NCBI GenBank assembly: GCA_038210275.1
Contig: JBBQWV010000017.1
Span: 22,545-86,544 of the forward strand
DNA: 64,000 nucleotides
Reading direction: 5' to 3'
Origin: PALSA-1296 sp038210275
GTDB lineage: Bacteria > Bacteroidota > Ignavibacteria > Palsa-1295
Positions 34,778 through 42,760 of the stretch are shown here, one piece after another. The notes below the pieces were generated by a model that worked only from the letters and a program-made list of their open reading frames with translations, had not been told where the DNA came from and searched no databases. Made by a program: the position numbers and the translations under genes. Numbering within the stretch: the stretch's first letter is position 1; each line of letters starts with the position of its first letter.

Positions 34778-34784
34778 GTAAATA

Positions 34785-34850
34785 GGAAATGTGAACTATG
34801 AAATATGAACTTCATAGTTCATAACTCATAGTTCATATTTTTTTTAGGGT
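34785..34850. repeat. Heptamer-repeat hairpin between rpsB and tsf
   Basis: GAACTATGAA (34793-34802) pairs with TTCATAGTTC (34811-34820). Units ATAGTTC, ATAACTC, ATAGTTC follow, then nine T. The structure is terminator-like although tsf normally shares the rpsB transcript. A close relative of the degenerate units lies after rpoC. Confidence 0.75.
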
Positions 34851-34876
34851 AAAATAAATTTAAGAAAACTACTATC

Positions 34877-35749
34877 ATGGCAGTTACAGCAGAACAAGTA
34901 AAAAAACTCCGCGACCGTACCGGCGCAGGAATGGCAGATTGTAAAAAAGCTCTCGAAGAGGCTAATGGCAACGAAGAAGCGGCTCTTGATGTCCTTCGCA
35001 AAAGAGGCGCAGCCAGCGCGGCGAAGCGTTCTGATCGCGTTGCAAAAGAAGGTGTTATTGCATCATCAAGTTCACCTGATGGAAAGAAGGCAGTTATCGC
35101 CGAAGTAAATTCTGAAACAGATTTCGTTGCACGCAATGAATCGTTCGTTGCTTTCGCTCAGGATATTGCAAATGCGGCTCTTGCTGCAAGCCCAAATTCA
35201 CGCGAAGAATTTTTGATGGTAAAGCTTTCAAACGGAGCGACGATCTCCGAAGAAGTTGGCACACAGACCGGACGTATCGGCGAGAAGATCGAAGCACGTC
35301 GCTTCGAAATGCTCGATGCAGGCGACGGCACTGTTGCAAGCTACATCCACCCCGGTGCAAAGCTCGGAGTGTTGGTTGCACTTGCAGGGTTGAATGGAGA
35401 ACGGGCAATAGCGATCGGACGAGATATTGCTATGCAAGTTGCAGCGATGAATCCGATGGGGTTGAACCGCGCAAGCATTTCGGCTGATACGGTCAATCGT
35501 GAGATCGAGATCTACAAAACGCAGATGCGCAACGAAGGTAAGAAGGAAGAATTCATTGACCGCATTGCCGTCGGAAAGCTCGAAAAATTCTATCAAGATA
35601 ATTGCCTGCTCGAACAGAGCTTCATCAAAGATGCCGGAAAAACGATCACCGACATCTTAAAAGAAGCCGGTGACGGAGTAACAGTAACAGGCTTTATCAG
35701 AATGCAACTCGGCGAAGGACATCACGAGCCTGCTTTAGCTGAGGCGTAA
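34877..35749 (+). CDS. tsf: Translation elongation factor Ts
   Basis: The 290-residue nucleotide exchange factor of EF-Tu. The N-terminal UBA-like part contains LRDRTGAGMADCKKALEEANG; the core contains NSETDFVARNESFVAFAQ, the EF-Tu contact, followed by coiled-coil helices. Full length. It follows rpsB. A terminator at 35811 separates it from pyrH. Confidence 0.98.
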   Translation: MAVTAEQVKKLRDRTGAGMADCKKALEEANGNEEAALDVLRKRGAASAAKRSDRVAKEGVIASSSSPDGKKAVIAEVNSETDFVARNESFVAFAQDIANAALAASPNSREEFLMVKLSNGATISEEVGTQTGRIGEKIEARRFEMLDAGDGTVASYIHPGAKLGVLVALAGLNGERAIAIGRDIAMQVAAMNPMGLNRASISADTVNREIEIYKTQMRNEGKKEEFIDRIAVGKLEKFYQDNCLLEQSFIKDAGKTITDILKEAGDGVTVTGFIRMQLGEGHHEPALAEA

Positions 35750-35759
35750 ATATTTATTC

Positions 35760-35803
35760 CATTCTGAAAAGGATCAGTTTACGGCTTCGTATTTTTCAGA
35801 ATG
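35760..35803. repeat. Inverted repeat, ATTCTGAAAA type (family 3)
   Basis: CATTCTGAAAA and TTTTCAGAATG are exact inverted repeats of 11 bp around a 22-nt centre. The design recalls the TCATTNCG-bounded elements elsewhere in the window, with a different end sequence. It lies right after the tsf stop codon. Confidence 0.65.
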
Positions 35804-35810
35804 ACGAGTC

Positions 35811-35841
35811 AAAAGCACAAGCCAAAAGCTTGTGCTTTTTG
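35811..35841 (+). terminator. tsf terminator
   Basis: Perfect 11-bp stem AAAAGCACAAG / CTTGTGCTTTT with a 7-nt loop, ending in a T run. Its last bases overlap the -33 box of the pyrH promoter. Confidence 0.88.
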
Positions 35842-35870
35842 TTAAGTGAGAGGGTATAGGCGTATTTTTG
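35838..35870 (+). promoter_or_regulatory. Bacteroidota-type promoter of pyrH
   Basis: TTTG (35838-35841), 21 nt, then TATTTTTG (35863-35870): both boxes and the spacing match the Bacteroidota -33 TTTG / -7 TAnnTTTG consensus. The expected start of transcription is about 35874, only about 6 nt before the ATG, so the mRNA would be nearly leaderless. Confidence 0.7.
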
Positions 35871-35879
35871 TAGAAAACC

Positions 35880-36599
35880 ATGGCACTTACTTCCAAGTAT
35901 AAACGCATTTTACTGAAGCTTTCCGGGGAATCGCTGATGGGCGATCAGGAATTCGGTATCGATCCGAAAGTTGTCAGCCAGTTCGTCGATGATATCGTCG
36001 CTGCTCATCATCTTGGTGTTGAGGTTGCTGTTGTCATTGGCGGTGGGAATATCTATCGCGGCGTGAAGTCCAGCGTTGATGGAGTGCAGAAAGTACAAGG
36101 CGATTATATGGGTATGCTGGCAACGATGATCAACTGTCTGGCATTTCAGAATTCTCTTGAAGCAAAGGGACTTTACACTCGGCTGATGTCGGCGATCACC
36201 ATGACGGCAATTGCCGAGCCTTTTATCCGACGTAAAGCTATCCGTCATCTCGAAAAAGGTCGAATCGTTATTTTCGGAAGTGGTACGGGTAATCCTTATT
36301 TTACAACAGATACAGCTGCAGCTCTTCGTGCTTCGGAGATTGATGCAGAGGCCGTGTTGAAGGGGACTCGTGTTGATGGTATTTACGATTCCGATCCTGA
36401 AAAAAATCCGAACGCTGTTCGCATTCCGGAGATCACGTATTCCGATGTACTCTCAAAGGGTCTGCGAATTATGGATCTGACGGCGATCACAATGTGTCAG
36501 GAGAACAAGCTGCCAATAATCGTGTTTAATATGAATCAGAAAGGGAATCTGCTTCGAGTACTGACGGAAGATGGCGTGGGATCGAAGGTAATTCCCTGA
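35880..36599 (+). CDS. pyrH: UMP kinase
   Basis: A 239-residue bacterial-type UMP kinase (amino acid kinase fold) that makes UDP for pyrimidine nucleotide synthesis. Signatures are RILLKLSGESLMG, VAVVIGGGNIYRG, GSGTGNPYFTTDTAAALRA, VLKGTRVDGIYDSDP and LPIIVFNMNQKGNL. Full length. It is the third gene of the conserved rpsB-tsf-pyrH-frr order but has its own promoter behind the tsf terminator. Confidence 0.97.
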   Translation: MALTSKYKRILLKLSGESLMGDQEFGIDPKVVSQFVDDIVAAHHLGVEVAVVIGGGNIYRGVKSSVDGVQKVQGDYMGMLATMINCLAFQNSLEAKGLYTRLMSAITMTAIAEPFIRRKAIRHLEKGRIVIFGSGTGNPYFTTDTAAALRASEIDAEAVLKGTRVDGIYDSDPEKNPNAVRIPEITYSDVLSKGLRIMDLTAITMCQENKLPIIVFNMNQKGNLLRVLTEDGVGSKVIP

Positions 36600-36682
36600 A
36601 AATTGAGAGTTGAGAATTTGAGAATTGTAAAAAAAATTCTCTTGTTCTCAATTTACAATTCACAATTCTCAATTCAAAAATT
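36600..36682. repeat. Heptamer-repeat hairpin between pyrH and frr
   Basis: Units TTGAGAG, TTGAGAA, TTTGAGAA, TTGTAA on the left face the complementary TTCTCAA, TTTACAA, TTCACAA, TTCTCAA on the right, giving a long imperfect hairpin that fills the whole gap. The 7-bp period is clear on the right arm. Confidence 0.8.
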
Positions 36683-37246
36683 ATGAATACTACAAAAGAA
36701 ATTATTGCCGATTGTGAGCTTCGTATGAACAAAGCAATAGATGCTTTGCATAACGAGCTAAATAAAATTCGTACCGGTCGTGCTACGACTGCTCTGCTTG
36801 ATACGGTGAAGGTTGATGCGTATGGCACGATGATGTCACTGAATCAGGTTGCGAATCTCTCCGTGCCTGATGCGCATACGATCGCTATTCAACCTTGGGA
36901 TCGTGGAATGAATAATGCGATTGAAAAAGCTATTCGCGATGCGAATTTGGGACTCAATCCATCAAGCGATGGTACAACGGTCCGCGTGCCGATGCCGCCC
37001 CTGACCGAAGAGCGTCGTAAGGAAATTACAAAACTTGTAAAGAAGCATGGGGAAGATTCGAAGATCGGCGTTCGTAATGTCCGCCGAGATGCAATGGAGC
37101 ATTTGAAAAAAGCTGAGAAGGAACAGCACTTCTCCGAAGATGACCGCAAGCGCGGAGAAGATGACATCCAGAAAAAAACCGATCAGAAAGTAAAAGATAT
37201 TGACGCCTTAGTCGCTTCGAAAGAGAAAGAAGTGATGGCAGTGTAA
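36683..37246 (+). CDS. frr: Ribosome recycling factor
   Basis: A 187-residue factor that splits the post-termination ribosome together with EF-G. Signatures are LNKIRTGRATTALLDTVKVDAYG, LNQVANLSVPDA, IQPWDRGMNNAIEKAIRDANLGLNP in pieces, and VRNVRRDAMEHLKKAEK. Normal length. It closes the ribosomal cluster; a methyltransferase gene starts 25 nt later. Confidence 0.97.
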   Translation: MNTTKEIIADCELRMNKAIDALHNELNKIRTGRATTALLDTVKVDAYGTMMSLNQVANLSVPDAHTIAIQPWDRGMNNAIEKAIRDANLGLNPSSDGTTVRVPMPPLTEERRKEITKLVKKHGEDSKIGVRNVRRDAMEHLKKAEKEQHFSEDDRKRGEDDIQKKTDQKVKDIDALVASKEKEVMAV

Positions 37247-37271
37247 TTTCGCTTTTTTAATTTACATCCAG

Positions 37272-38063
37272 ATGCTAACTCAAGAAGATGCTGCCCTGAA
37301 AGCGGAAGTACATGATTACTGGAATGCCCAGCCATGCGGCACGCAGTTCACTGATCTGCCGCCTGGTACTCAAGAGTTTTATGCTGAAGTCGAGCGATTC
37401 CGCTACGCAACGCAGCCCTTCATGGAAAGGCTATGCAACTTCAAAAAATATCGCGGCAAGAAGTTGCTTGAGATCGGATGTGGGTTAGGAACAGATAGTT
37501 TGCAATTCGCACGTAATGGCGCTATCGTTACCGGTATTGATCTTACCGAAGAAGGTCCACGCTTAGCGCAGCAGCGTTTTAATATGGAAGGCTTGCAGGG
37601 AGAATTCCTTTCAGCAGATGCAGAAAATCTTCCTTTCGAAGATGCAACATTTGATGTAGTCTATTCTTTCGGTGTCTTGCATCATACGCCTGATACTCAA
37701 AAAGCGATAGGTGAAGTATATCGCGTTCTAAAACCCGGTGGCGAAATCGTCATTATGCTATATCATAAGCATTCGCTGCATACCTGGATCGGAGTACCTC
37801 TTTTTTTTCTGAGTGGTTTATTCAAAGGAAAAATTCATGGCTATAAAGATTGGGTACGCGTCTACGACGGCGGATCGAATCCTCTCGGCAAAGCATATTC
37901 GCGCAGCGATGCCAGAAAAATGTTTGCGAAATTTAACGATGTACATTTTGCTATCTGCGATTCCTACCGTCGCAAATATCCAAAATGGTTGAACACCATC
38001 AACCAATCTCTTCTCGCCCCCTGGTCAGGTTTTTGGATGATGATCTATGGGAAGAAGCGGTAG
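37272..38063 (+). CDS. Class I SAM-dependent methyltransferase
   Basis: A 263-residue methyltransferase of the methyltransf_11/UbiE-like kind. Motif I is LLEIGCGLGTDSLQFA, the acidic ribose-binding residue lies in VTGIDLTEEG, motif II/III in FDVVYSFGVLHHTPDTQKA and YRVLKPGGEIVIMLYHK. The N-terminus (DYWNAQPCGTQF) and the aromatic C-terminus are like enzymes described near lipid or quinone metabolism, but the substrate is unknown. It starts 25 nt after frr and may be cotranscribed. Confidence 0.85.
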   Translation: MLTQEDAALKAEVHDYWNAQPCGTQFTDLPPGTQEFYAEVERFRYATQPFMERLCNFKKYRGKKLLEIGCGLGTDSLQFARNGAIVTGIDLTEEGPRLAQQRFNMEGLQGEFLSADAENLPFEDATFDVVYSFGVLHHTPDTQKAIGEVYRVLKPGGEIVIMLYHKHSLHTWIGVPLFFLSGLFKGKIHGYKDWVRVYDGGSNPLGKAYSRSDARKMFAKFNDVHFAICDSYRRKYPKWLNTINQSLLAPWSGFWMMIYGKKR

Positions 38064-38104
38064 TACAGTTGTCCTAATCCGAATGGTGGACTGATACGTC
38101 TTTT

Positions 38105-39559
38105 TCATTTCGCCTTCATCGCCTCTTCCAGATCAGTAAATTCGAAAATTGATTTTAGATCGTATTTTGCAATCGGCCATGCTTGCACCACTTTCGCAAC
38201 TTCGAGATTTCTTTTCTTGATCGCATTGTAAAGCCCTGTTTGTCGGCTGTCCGGTTTCTTAGGTGCAGCATCTTTTTTGATCCAAGCAAGATCTCCTTCA
38301 AAAACCATTTTCTCTTTTGGGAAATAAAAGATCGAGTAATCTTTGGTATGATCGGATTCCTCGCCGATATGATAGATCGTCATTGAATAGTTGCCATCAC
38401 TGATCGTCATACTATCACGAAGCTGTTGAGTCTTCAGCGGCTGCGGATCGAATTCCAAACCATCAGGCATTAGGCTGTGCCGAGCATTTGCAAGGTAGCG
38501 CACGTAGGAAGAATCACCATCAGTACGAATGATTGTTGCGCCTGAGTGGATGAAAGCTCGAACACCTCCAACATACCATGGATGCCAATGGCCATAGGTA
38601 AAGTAGCGAATCGGTTTTGTCGGCGCGATTGCCTTTGCTGAGCGAATGATTTGCTCACCGTTATCGCTTGTCATTGGAGCTTCAGCAACAAGAATGAAAT
38701 GATCAAACTCCGCGATCAATGACCTCGAATCGGCGTGCTTGAACTTTGCAAAGTGAATGTGATCGCTAAACTTTTCAACGGTCATTGTGTCTGCTGTACT
38801 GGCGGCTTCAGCATGCACTGAATATTCAGCGGGCTGCCCAGGAATTTCAAGCATTTCACGATCATTACTGGCTGAGGTAATAGTGACGGTATCATGAACC
38901 ATGCCGTTTACTTTTTCTATGACGACTAACTTTGGATATTGTATTCCGTTAAGATCAGCATACTGTTCATAGTTGCATGTATTAGTAACATCACCGAGAA
39001 GATCATCCTTTGTGAGCATACTCGTCTTCACCAGAATGAAGTCGCTCGTCCGAATATAAAGCTTGACCAATGAATTCCCGATAAGCGTACTATAGATTGC
39101 AAACCCACCTTGAACTTCATGAGTGAACGGCTCTGAACTTCCTACCAAGTGACTCAAGAGCGCAAACGGAGAATATCTTGCAGATTCAAATAGATATTCA
39201 TCAATGTCGCTTTGAGCTACTGGTTGGATCGTTGTGTCACCGAAATCAGTCATGACTAAGAGCTTGCCATCATATTCTGTAAACGAACTGAGCAACCGTT
39301 TTTTTCCTTGAAGCGAATCTCGCTTAAAAAGGAAAGCTGATGAAGTCCATAATGTGCCAAAGGTAGAAGTCCGGTACGTCTGCCATGGACTCATGCTGTG
39401 ATAGAGTCGGTGGGTTGACTCAGTATAGGAAAGTTTGATATATCCATTATGGAGTGCCTGCCCCTGCTTCTTAAAGCATTCATATAGATAATCTGGTTGC
39501 GCGTAAGTGATTGATGTGAAGAAAAAACAGATTGTCAGCACGAGCAGTATTGTTTTCAT
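38105..39559 (-). CDS. Secreted protein with degenerate metallo-beta-lactamase-like domain
   Basis: A 484-residue protein with a signal peptide (KTILLVLTICFFFTSITYA). The C-terminal part resembles the metallo-beta-lactamase fold. Where active enzymes have HxHxDH-x-GG, this one reads HWHPWYVGG (His324, His326; Asp and the last His replaced by Trp and Tyr). The later elements HIGEESDHTKDYSIFYF and FEGDL match the third metal-ligand loop and the bridging Asp. Metal binding is therefore partial at best. The N-terminal 240 residues are unfamiliar and beta-rich. It could be a binding protein or an enzyme with a changed site. No T9SS tail. Confidence 0.65.
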   Translation of the reverse strand: MKTILLVLTICFFFTSITYAQPDYLYECFKKQGQALHNGYIKLSYTESTHRLYHSMSPWQTYRTSTFGTLWTSSAFLFKRDSLQGKKRLLSSFTEYDGKLLVMTDFGDTTIQPVAQSDIDEYLFESARYSPFALLSHLVGSSEPFTHEVQGGFAIYSTLIGNSLVKLYIRTSDFILVKTSMLTKDDLLGDVTNTCNYEQYADLNGIQYPKLVVIEKVNGMVHDTVTITSASNDREMLEIPGQPAEYSVHAEAASTADTMTVEKFSDHIHFAKFKHADSRSLIAEFDHFILVAEAPMTSDNGEQIIRSAKAIAPTKPIRYFTYGHWHPWYVGGVRAFIHSGATIIRTDGDSSYVRYLANARHSLMPDGLEFDPQPLKTQQLRDSMTISDGNYSMTIYHIGEESDHTKDYSIFYFPKEKMVFEGDLAWIKKDAAPKKPDSRQTGLYNAIKKRNLEVAKVVQAWPIAKYDLKSIFEFTDLEEAMKAK

Positions 39560-39720
39560 GATTTCGAATTAGTTCAGGGATATAAGCTGAGATAGAACGA
39601 TTGTCACCGGCGATAGTTACAGTGGGAAGAAACATTTAGCTCGGATTGGTGTATATATAATAGATGTATCTATTCGCATTATTGCGATCTTTTTGAATTA
39701 AACGCTTTACATCCAAGGCC

Positions 39721-40146
39721 ATGAGAGCTCCTAATCTTTTTGTGAAGATCATCGTCACTTCCTTTTTTATTCTCCTACTTGCAAGTTTTGTTGCTTTTCG
39801 AACAGGTGCGCTAAATGAATTTCTCTTCGGAAATGTACGGGCTGCAGAAACGTCCCACCCGCTTTCGTCAGGATCGACTAACGAAATAGATACGTCGAAG
39901 ACACTTGTTCCGCGTTTAGATACAAATATAGCATCACGGGACGATACTTCTCATCAAAAAGTAATAAAATATCATAAGAAGGATGAAGTTATCATGATAG
40001 ATCCTCATATGTCAATGTCTATGTCAAGTTCGAAGTCAGGACTGGTCTTCGGAAAGAATGATATACTTCAGCTCCTTTACCGTGATTCGATAACCACGGA
40101 TTCTGCACAAAAGCATAAACTTGATAGTGTAAAGATCAAACGTTGA
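39721..40146 (+). CDS. Small membrane-anchored protein, unknown
   Basis: A 141-residue protein with one N-terminal hydrophobic segment (IIVTSFFILLLASFVAF). The remainder is polar and probably disordered, with a MSMSMSSSKS stretch. The C-terminus is charged (QKHKLDSVKIKR). No family was recognised. It starts 23 nt before the fatty acid hydroxylase gene and is probably in one operon with it. Confidence 0.55.
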   Translation: MRAPNLFVKIIVTSFFILLLASFVAFRTGALNEFLFGNVRAAETSHPLSSGSTNEIDTSKTLVPRLDTNIASRDDTSHQKVIKYHKKDEVIMIDPHMSMSMSSSKSGLVFGKNDILQLLYRDSITTDSAQKHKLDSVKIKR

Positions 40147-40168
40147 AATCATATCTCATATATACGTT

Positions 40169-40957
40169 ATGATTAATATCTTAACTACGTTAGAAGCTGC
40201 CGGACTGAGTTTACTTTTTCTTATGTTGGTATTCGTGCCAATGGAAAGAATCTTTCCTGCAAAAGCCGGGCAGAAATTCTTTCGTTCGAACTGGGTTCTC
40301 GATCTGTGTTTTTTTATTGGTCAGTACGTACTTTGGTCTGCCACAGTTCTTTGGGTGCTGAGTTATTTTAATTACTGGCTTGGACATATTGTGCCGCCTG
40401 GATTTCGTGAAAGTATTGCAAGCCAGAGCTGGTGGCTGCAGTCGATGGAAGTTGTTGTGCTAAGCGATTTTCTGATCTATTGGGGGCATCGTATTCAACA
40501 TAAAGTCGGGTTCCTATGGCGGTTTCATAAAGTTCATCATAGTGCTGAGCATCTTGATTTTCTTGCTGCACACCGCGAGCATCCCCTTGATACGCTCTTT
40601 ACAGTGGGTGTGATCAATCTTCCTGCATTCATACTTGGTTTTCCGCTTGAAACGATTGCCGGACTAATAGCATTTCGGGGCATTTGGGCGATCTATATTC
40701 ACTCCAATGTCCGTCTTCCGATTGGACCGCTTCGCATGATCATTGGCGCTCCCGAACTCCACCACTGGCACCACGATCTGAACCGTGACGCTGGAAATTA
40801 TGCAAATATCTCTCCTCTGCTAGATATTATCTTCGGCACCTATACCTGTCCCGATCATGAGCCGCAGCATTTTGGTATTCAGGAAGAACTTTCGAAGAAC
40901 TATATAGGGCAATTAGTACAGCCTCTTCTTCCGCGGAAGAGATTAACAATAGAATAG
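40169..40957 (+). CDS. Sterol desaturase/fatty acid hydroxylase-family membrane protein
   Basis: A 262-residue integral membrane di-iron enzyme. The three histidine clusters are in order: HRIQH, HKVHHSAEH, and HHWHH followed by DLNRDAGNY. Hydrophobic segments before and between them span the membrane. Members hydroxylate or desaturate lipids (sterols, fatty acids, carotenoids). The substrate here is not evident; a membrane lipid is the simplest guess. It is 22 nt after the small membrane-anchored gene. Confidence 0.88.
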   Translation: MINILTTLEAAGLSLLFLMLVFVPMERIFPAKAGQKFFRSNWVLDLCFFIGQYVLWSATVLWVLSYFNYWLGHIVPPGFRESIASQSWWLQSMEVVVLSDFLIYWGHRIQHKVGFLWRFHKVHHSAEHLDFLAAHREHPLDTLFTVGVINLPAFILGFPLETIAGLIAFRGIWAIYIHSNVRLPIGPLRMIIGAPELHHWHHDLNRDAGNYANISPLLDIIFGTYTCPDHEPQHFGIQEELSKNYIGQLVQPLLPRKRLTIE

Positions 40958-41003
40958 TTTTTTATTATTAAAATTACGGAACCGAACGGTTACGGATAAA
41001 GTT

Positions 41004-41019
41004 GTAACCGTTCAGTTAC
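41004..41019 (+). promoter_or_regulatory. Candidate ArsR operator
   Basis: GTAACCGTTCAGTTAC has perfect 5-bp arms (GTAAC/GTTAC), 10 nt before the arsR start. It overlaps a second inverted repeat, GAACGGTTAC (40984-40993) with GTAACCGTTC (41004-41013). The spacing equals that of the palindrome in front of the first arsR. Confidence 0.55.
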
Positions 41020-41029
41020 ATATAAAATT

Positions 41030-41368
41030 ATGAGAAGAGATGTATTCCAAGCAATAGCAGATCCCCGGCGAAGAGCGATCTTAAGCCTTTTGGCGTATCA
41101 TACACTGACGCTAAATGCCATCGCACAGAATTTTAAGATCAGCCGCCCCGCAGTTTCGAAGCATGTAAAAATACTTGTCGAATGCGGCTTAGTAAAAATT
41201 AAGCAGGAAGGACGCGAGCGTTATTGCGAGGCAACTTTGGATAAACTCGGCGAAGTTTCGGATTGGGTCGAGCAGTACAAGAAATTCTGGGAAGCGAAAC
41301 TGGATTCGCTTGAAGAGTATTTACAAACCTTACAAAAGAAAGATAAAAAACATGGCAGAAAAAAATGA
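41030..41368 (+). CDS. ArsR-family transcriptional repressor
   Basis: A 112-residue winged-helix protein close in sequence to the ArsR at 7135-7473 (shared RRDVFQAIADPxRRAIL, SRPAVSKHVKILVECGLVK, and a basic C-terminus). No metal-binding cysteines. It overlaps the following AHSA1 gene by 17 nt, so the two are translated together. A 16-bp palindrome lies just upstream. It is the first gene of the second accessory island. Confidence 0.9.
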   Translation: MRRDVFQAIADPRRRAILSLLAYHTLTLNAIAQNFKISRPAVSKHVKILVECGLVKIKQEGRERYCEATLDKLGEVSDWVEQYKKFWEAKLDSLEEYLQTLQKKDKKHGRKK

Positions 41369-41894
41369 GATGACTCTGAAATTAGCACCAGGCGAGGTTA
41401 TTATGACTCGCATTATTAATGCGCCGCGTGAGCTTGTATTCGAAGCATGGACAGAGAAGAAGCATCTTGAAAAATGGTTCGGTCCTCGAATATTCCGGGC
41501 TGAAGCGGAATCTGATCCGCGTCCCGGCGGAGCATACCGACTTTCAATGATCGGAACCGAGGCGGCTCCGGCTGAATATAAAGGTCCCTTTCCGATGAAA
41601 GGAATTTATAAGGAATTCATCAAGCCGGAAAAACTCGTCTATACACAAGATCTTTCCGACCACCCGCAGGATTGGAAAGATTTTATTCAGGGACAGATCA
41701 AAAATTATTCCGGACAGGATTATTTACATACGGAAGTCATGGTAACATTCGATGATGCTGAAGGCAAGACAAAAGTTACGATCACCTCGAAATTTGATTC
41801 CGATGCAGTCCGTGATGCCTTTGCACAGACCGGAATGAAACAAGGCTGGGCAGAGAGCCTGGATAAGTTAGAAGAATTAGTTGAGCAAATTTGA
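41352..41894 (+). CDS. SRPBCC/AHSA1-type protein
   Basis: A 180-residue START-like protein. MTRIINAPRELVFEAWTEKKH, LEKWFGPR, RPGGAYRLSM, GIYKEFIKPEKLVYTQ and GWAESLDKLEELV are standard AHSA1 elements. The ATG at 41352 (MAEKNEM) lies inside the end of arsR; a longer frame from 41310 has no support. It is paired with a second AHSA1 gene 29 nt downstream that shares its N-terminal motifs, so the two probably arose by duplication. Ligand unknown. Confidence 0.88.
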   Translation: MAEKNEMTLKLAPGEVIMTRIINAPRELVFEAWTEKKHLEKWFGPRIFRAEAESDPRPGGAYRLSMIGTEAAPAEYKGPFPMKGIYKEFIKPEKLVYTQDLSDHPQDWKDFIQGQIKNYSGQDYLHTEVMVTFDDAEGKTKVTITSKFDSDAVRDAFAQTGMKQGWAESLDKLEELVEQI

Positions 41895-41923
41895 TAGAGA
41901 ATAACCAGAAGGGAAAGAATAAC

Positions 41924-42400
41924 ATGGATTCATCAACCGCAGATCGTGAGATCGTCATCTCCCGACTCATCAATGCACCTCGCGAACTTGTTTTTGAAGT
42001 ATGGACGGATGTAAAACATCTCGAAAAATGGTGGGGACCGGACGGCTTCACCACAACAACTTCAGAGTTTGATTTCAAACCGGGCGGTACTTGGATTCAT
42101 ACCATGCATGGACCCGATGGCACCGATTTCCCGAATGAAGTGTATTATGAGGAGATCGTAAAGCCCGAACGTATTACATACGAACATGGCGGTGGCGACG
42201 ATATAGGCGTGACTGATGCCGCATTTCATGTCACTGTTACCTTTGAAGATGAAGACGGCAAGACAAGACTGACGATGCTATCAGTTTTCAAAACAAAGAA
42301 ACAGCGCGATCATGTCGTCGAAAAATATGGTGCGATCGAAGGCGGCAAGCAGCACCTTGCAAACCTTGAAGAATATGTATTACGTACATTTAAGAAATAA
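41924..42400 (+). CDS. SRPBCC/AHSA1-type protein, tandem paralogue
   Basis: A 158-residue protein with IVISRLINAPRELVFEVWTDVKHLEKWWGPDGF, shown here only as a family mark in two parts: INAPRELVFEVW and LEKWWGPDGF. RPGG is replaced by KPGGTW; GGKQHLANLEEYV ends it. The ATG at 41924 follows an AGAAGGGA ribosome site; a TTG at 41891 is less likely. DUF2277 starts 3 nt after its stop, so the operon continues. Similar to the preceding gene. Confidence 0.88.
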   Translation: MDSSTADREIVISRLINAPRELVFEVWTDVKHLEKWWGPDGFTTTTSEFDFKPGGTWIHTMHGPDGTDFPNEVYYEEIVKPERITYEHGGGDDIGVTDAAFHVTVTFEDEDGKTRLTMLSVFKTKKQRDHVVEKYGAIEGGKQHLANLEEYVLRTFKK

Positions 42401-42403
42401 ATT

Positions 42404-42751
42404 ATGTGCAGAAACATTAAAACCCTTTTTAATTTCGATCCTCCCGCAACTGAGGAAGAGATACGCGATGCTTCCTTGCAATTTGTAAGGAAGCTATCCG
42501 GCTTCACAAAGCCGTCGCAGGCAAATGAAACAGCCTTTGATCTCGCTGTCGAAGAAGTTGCTGCGGCTGCTCGCACATTGTTGAGTTCGCTTACCACTAA
42601 TGCAGAGCCTCGTGATCGCGAAGAGGTCGCAGCGAAAGCACGCGCCAAAGCGATCGAGAGATTCGGATTGAAAGATACACTAAAGAAAGATCAAGCACCA
42701 ATCCGCATTCACGACCAAGTCGCACAATCTGCGTTTGCAAAATTAACTTGA
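42404..42751 (+). CDS. DUF2277 family protein
   Basis: A 115-residue protein of unknown function recognised by its very conserved start MCRNIKTLFNFDPPATEEEI, then LQFVRKLSGFTKPSQANE and FDLAVEEVAAAARTLL. All-helical. In other genomes the family often lies near AHSA1/ArsR genes, as here. Translationally coupled to the upstream AHSA1 gene (3-nt gap). Confidence 0.9.
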   Translation: MCRNIKTLFNFDPPATEEEIRDASLQFVRKLSGFTKPSQANETAFDLAVEEVAAAARTLLSSLTTNAEPRDREEVAAKARAKAIERFGLKDTLKKDQAPIRIHDQVAQSAFAKLT

Positions 42752-42760
42752 TCATAAGGA

